Part shown: positions 63,786 through 64,000 of the stretch, piece after piece
Position numbering within the stretch: position 1 is the first letter of the stretch
Layout of the letters: each line of letters starts with the position of its first letter
Assembly: GCA_964611145.1 (NCBI GenBank)
Contig: CAZSYM010000005.1
Location: 37,029-101,028 of the forward strand
Source of the DNA: WFQV01 sp964611145
GTDB taxonomy: Bacteria; Bacteroidota; Ignavibacteria; Ignavibacteriales; Melioribacteraceae
Length of the DNA: 64,000 bases
Direction of reading: 5' to 3'
The notes under the pieces: generated by a model
Database searches by the model: none
Seen by the model: the letters and a program-made list of their open reading frames with translations, nothing else
Told to the model about the DNA's origin: nothing
Position numbers and translations under genes: made by a program

Positions 63786-64000
63786 TGTGGCTAAAGTATA
63801 CTATATGAACATTATAGTAATAGCTGAAATCAATAATAAATTGTGCTTTTTCAAACCACCTTATTACGCATGAACAAGCCATTCGTTGTAATAGTATAAG
63901 AAAACTTATGGTACAAAAAATAAAGGCATAGATAGGATTACAATTATTAAATAAATCGGTAACACAAAAAGACCTTGTCTACCATTTGTAAACATTTGTG
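63786..64000. other. AT-rich non-coding end of window
   Basis: No ORF with RBS, no tRNA, no clear repeat or terminator found. Composition continues the AT-rich character of the preceding gene. Confidence 0.5.

Overview
The window looks like a chromosomal scaffold piece from an uncultured-type bacterium of the FCB (Fibrobacterota-Chlorobiota-Bacteroidota) group, most like the Ignavibacteria/Kryptonia/Calditrichia lineages. The evidence is: type IX secretion (T9SS) C-terminal sorting motifs of the YPNPFNP type on secreted proteins, a PorV-family barrel beside a TonB-dependent receptor, DUF4159 with a large coiled-coil membrane protein, two glycoside-hydrolase-like GHL10 proteins, and RNase HIII. 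Several promoters have sigma70-like boxes (TTGAnn, 16-17 bp, TATnTT) rather than the TAnnTTTG boxes of Bacteroidota proper. Base composition is moderately AT-rich. A 100-N scaffold gap lies at 26314-26413. There is no IS element, integrase, CRISPR array or rRNA.

Layout. 1-2892 (minus): rplM-rpsI, terminator, rpsB-tsf (tsf cut by the window edge), with an initiator tRNA divergent from rplM. 3163-5375 (minus): small membrane protein, YD-repeat lipoprotein, YihY-family protein. 5617-6036: a lone lipoprotein. 6040-19849 (minus): a tightly packed nine-gene run: Xaa-Pro aminopeptidase, FAD/Fe-S D-lactate-type dehydrogenase, aroK, aroB, GHL10, DUF4159, 1122-residue coiled-coil protein, MlaF-type ATPase, radA. 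20020-21761: TetR regulator overlapping a SIR2-domain protein; then a PadR regulator. 22469-28913: FAH-family hydrolase, aromatic amino acid decarboxylase, peptidase T, a membrane protein split by the gap, PsiE-like protein and tryptophanase. 29069-38279 (minus): PorV, a giant secreted protein with acidic DxDxDG repeats, a TonB-dependent receptor, and a two-parvulin-domain lipoprotein.

From 38354 on, most genes are on the plus strand: rnhC, pfk, a multi-PAS hybrid kinase, then era-eamA-acyP-ispF-dedA-lnt ending in a gutted threonine aldolase gene. Two tiny, previously uncalled membrane-protein ORFs lie on the minus strand just beyond it. They are followed by a NifX-like/MFS/zinc-ribbon cluster, tRNA-Arg(CCT), an L,D-transpeptidase-like protein lacking its catalytic Cys, an Omp85 protein, two T9SS cargo genes (minus), phosphomannomutase, a small acidic protein and a Ca2+-type P-ATPase. 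The last kilobase (from about 62.8 kb) is visibly more AT-rich and carries a CBS-HEPN-like protein that looks recently acquired.

How it works together: most of the window is core metabolism and envelope biology of a Gram-negative heterotroph that degrades peptides and amino acids (peptidases, tryptophanase, decarboxylase) and exports proteins through T9SS. The least ordinary parts are the TetR-SIR2 pair, the CBS-HEPN gene, the two micro-membrane proteins next to the broken ltaE, and two proteins whose catalytic or phospho-acceptor residue is replaced (L,D-transpeptidase Cys to Ser; receiver Asp to Glu).
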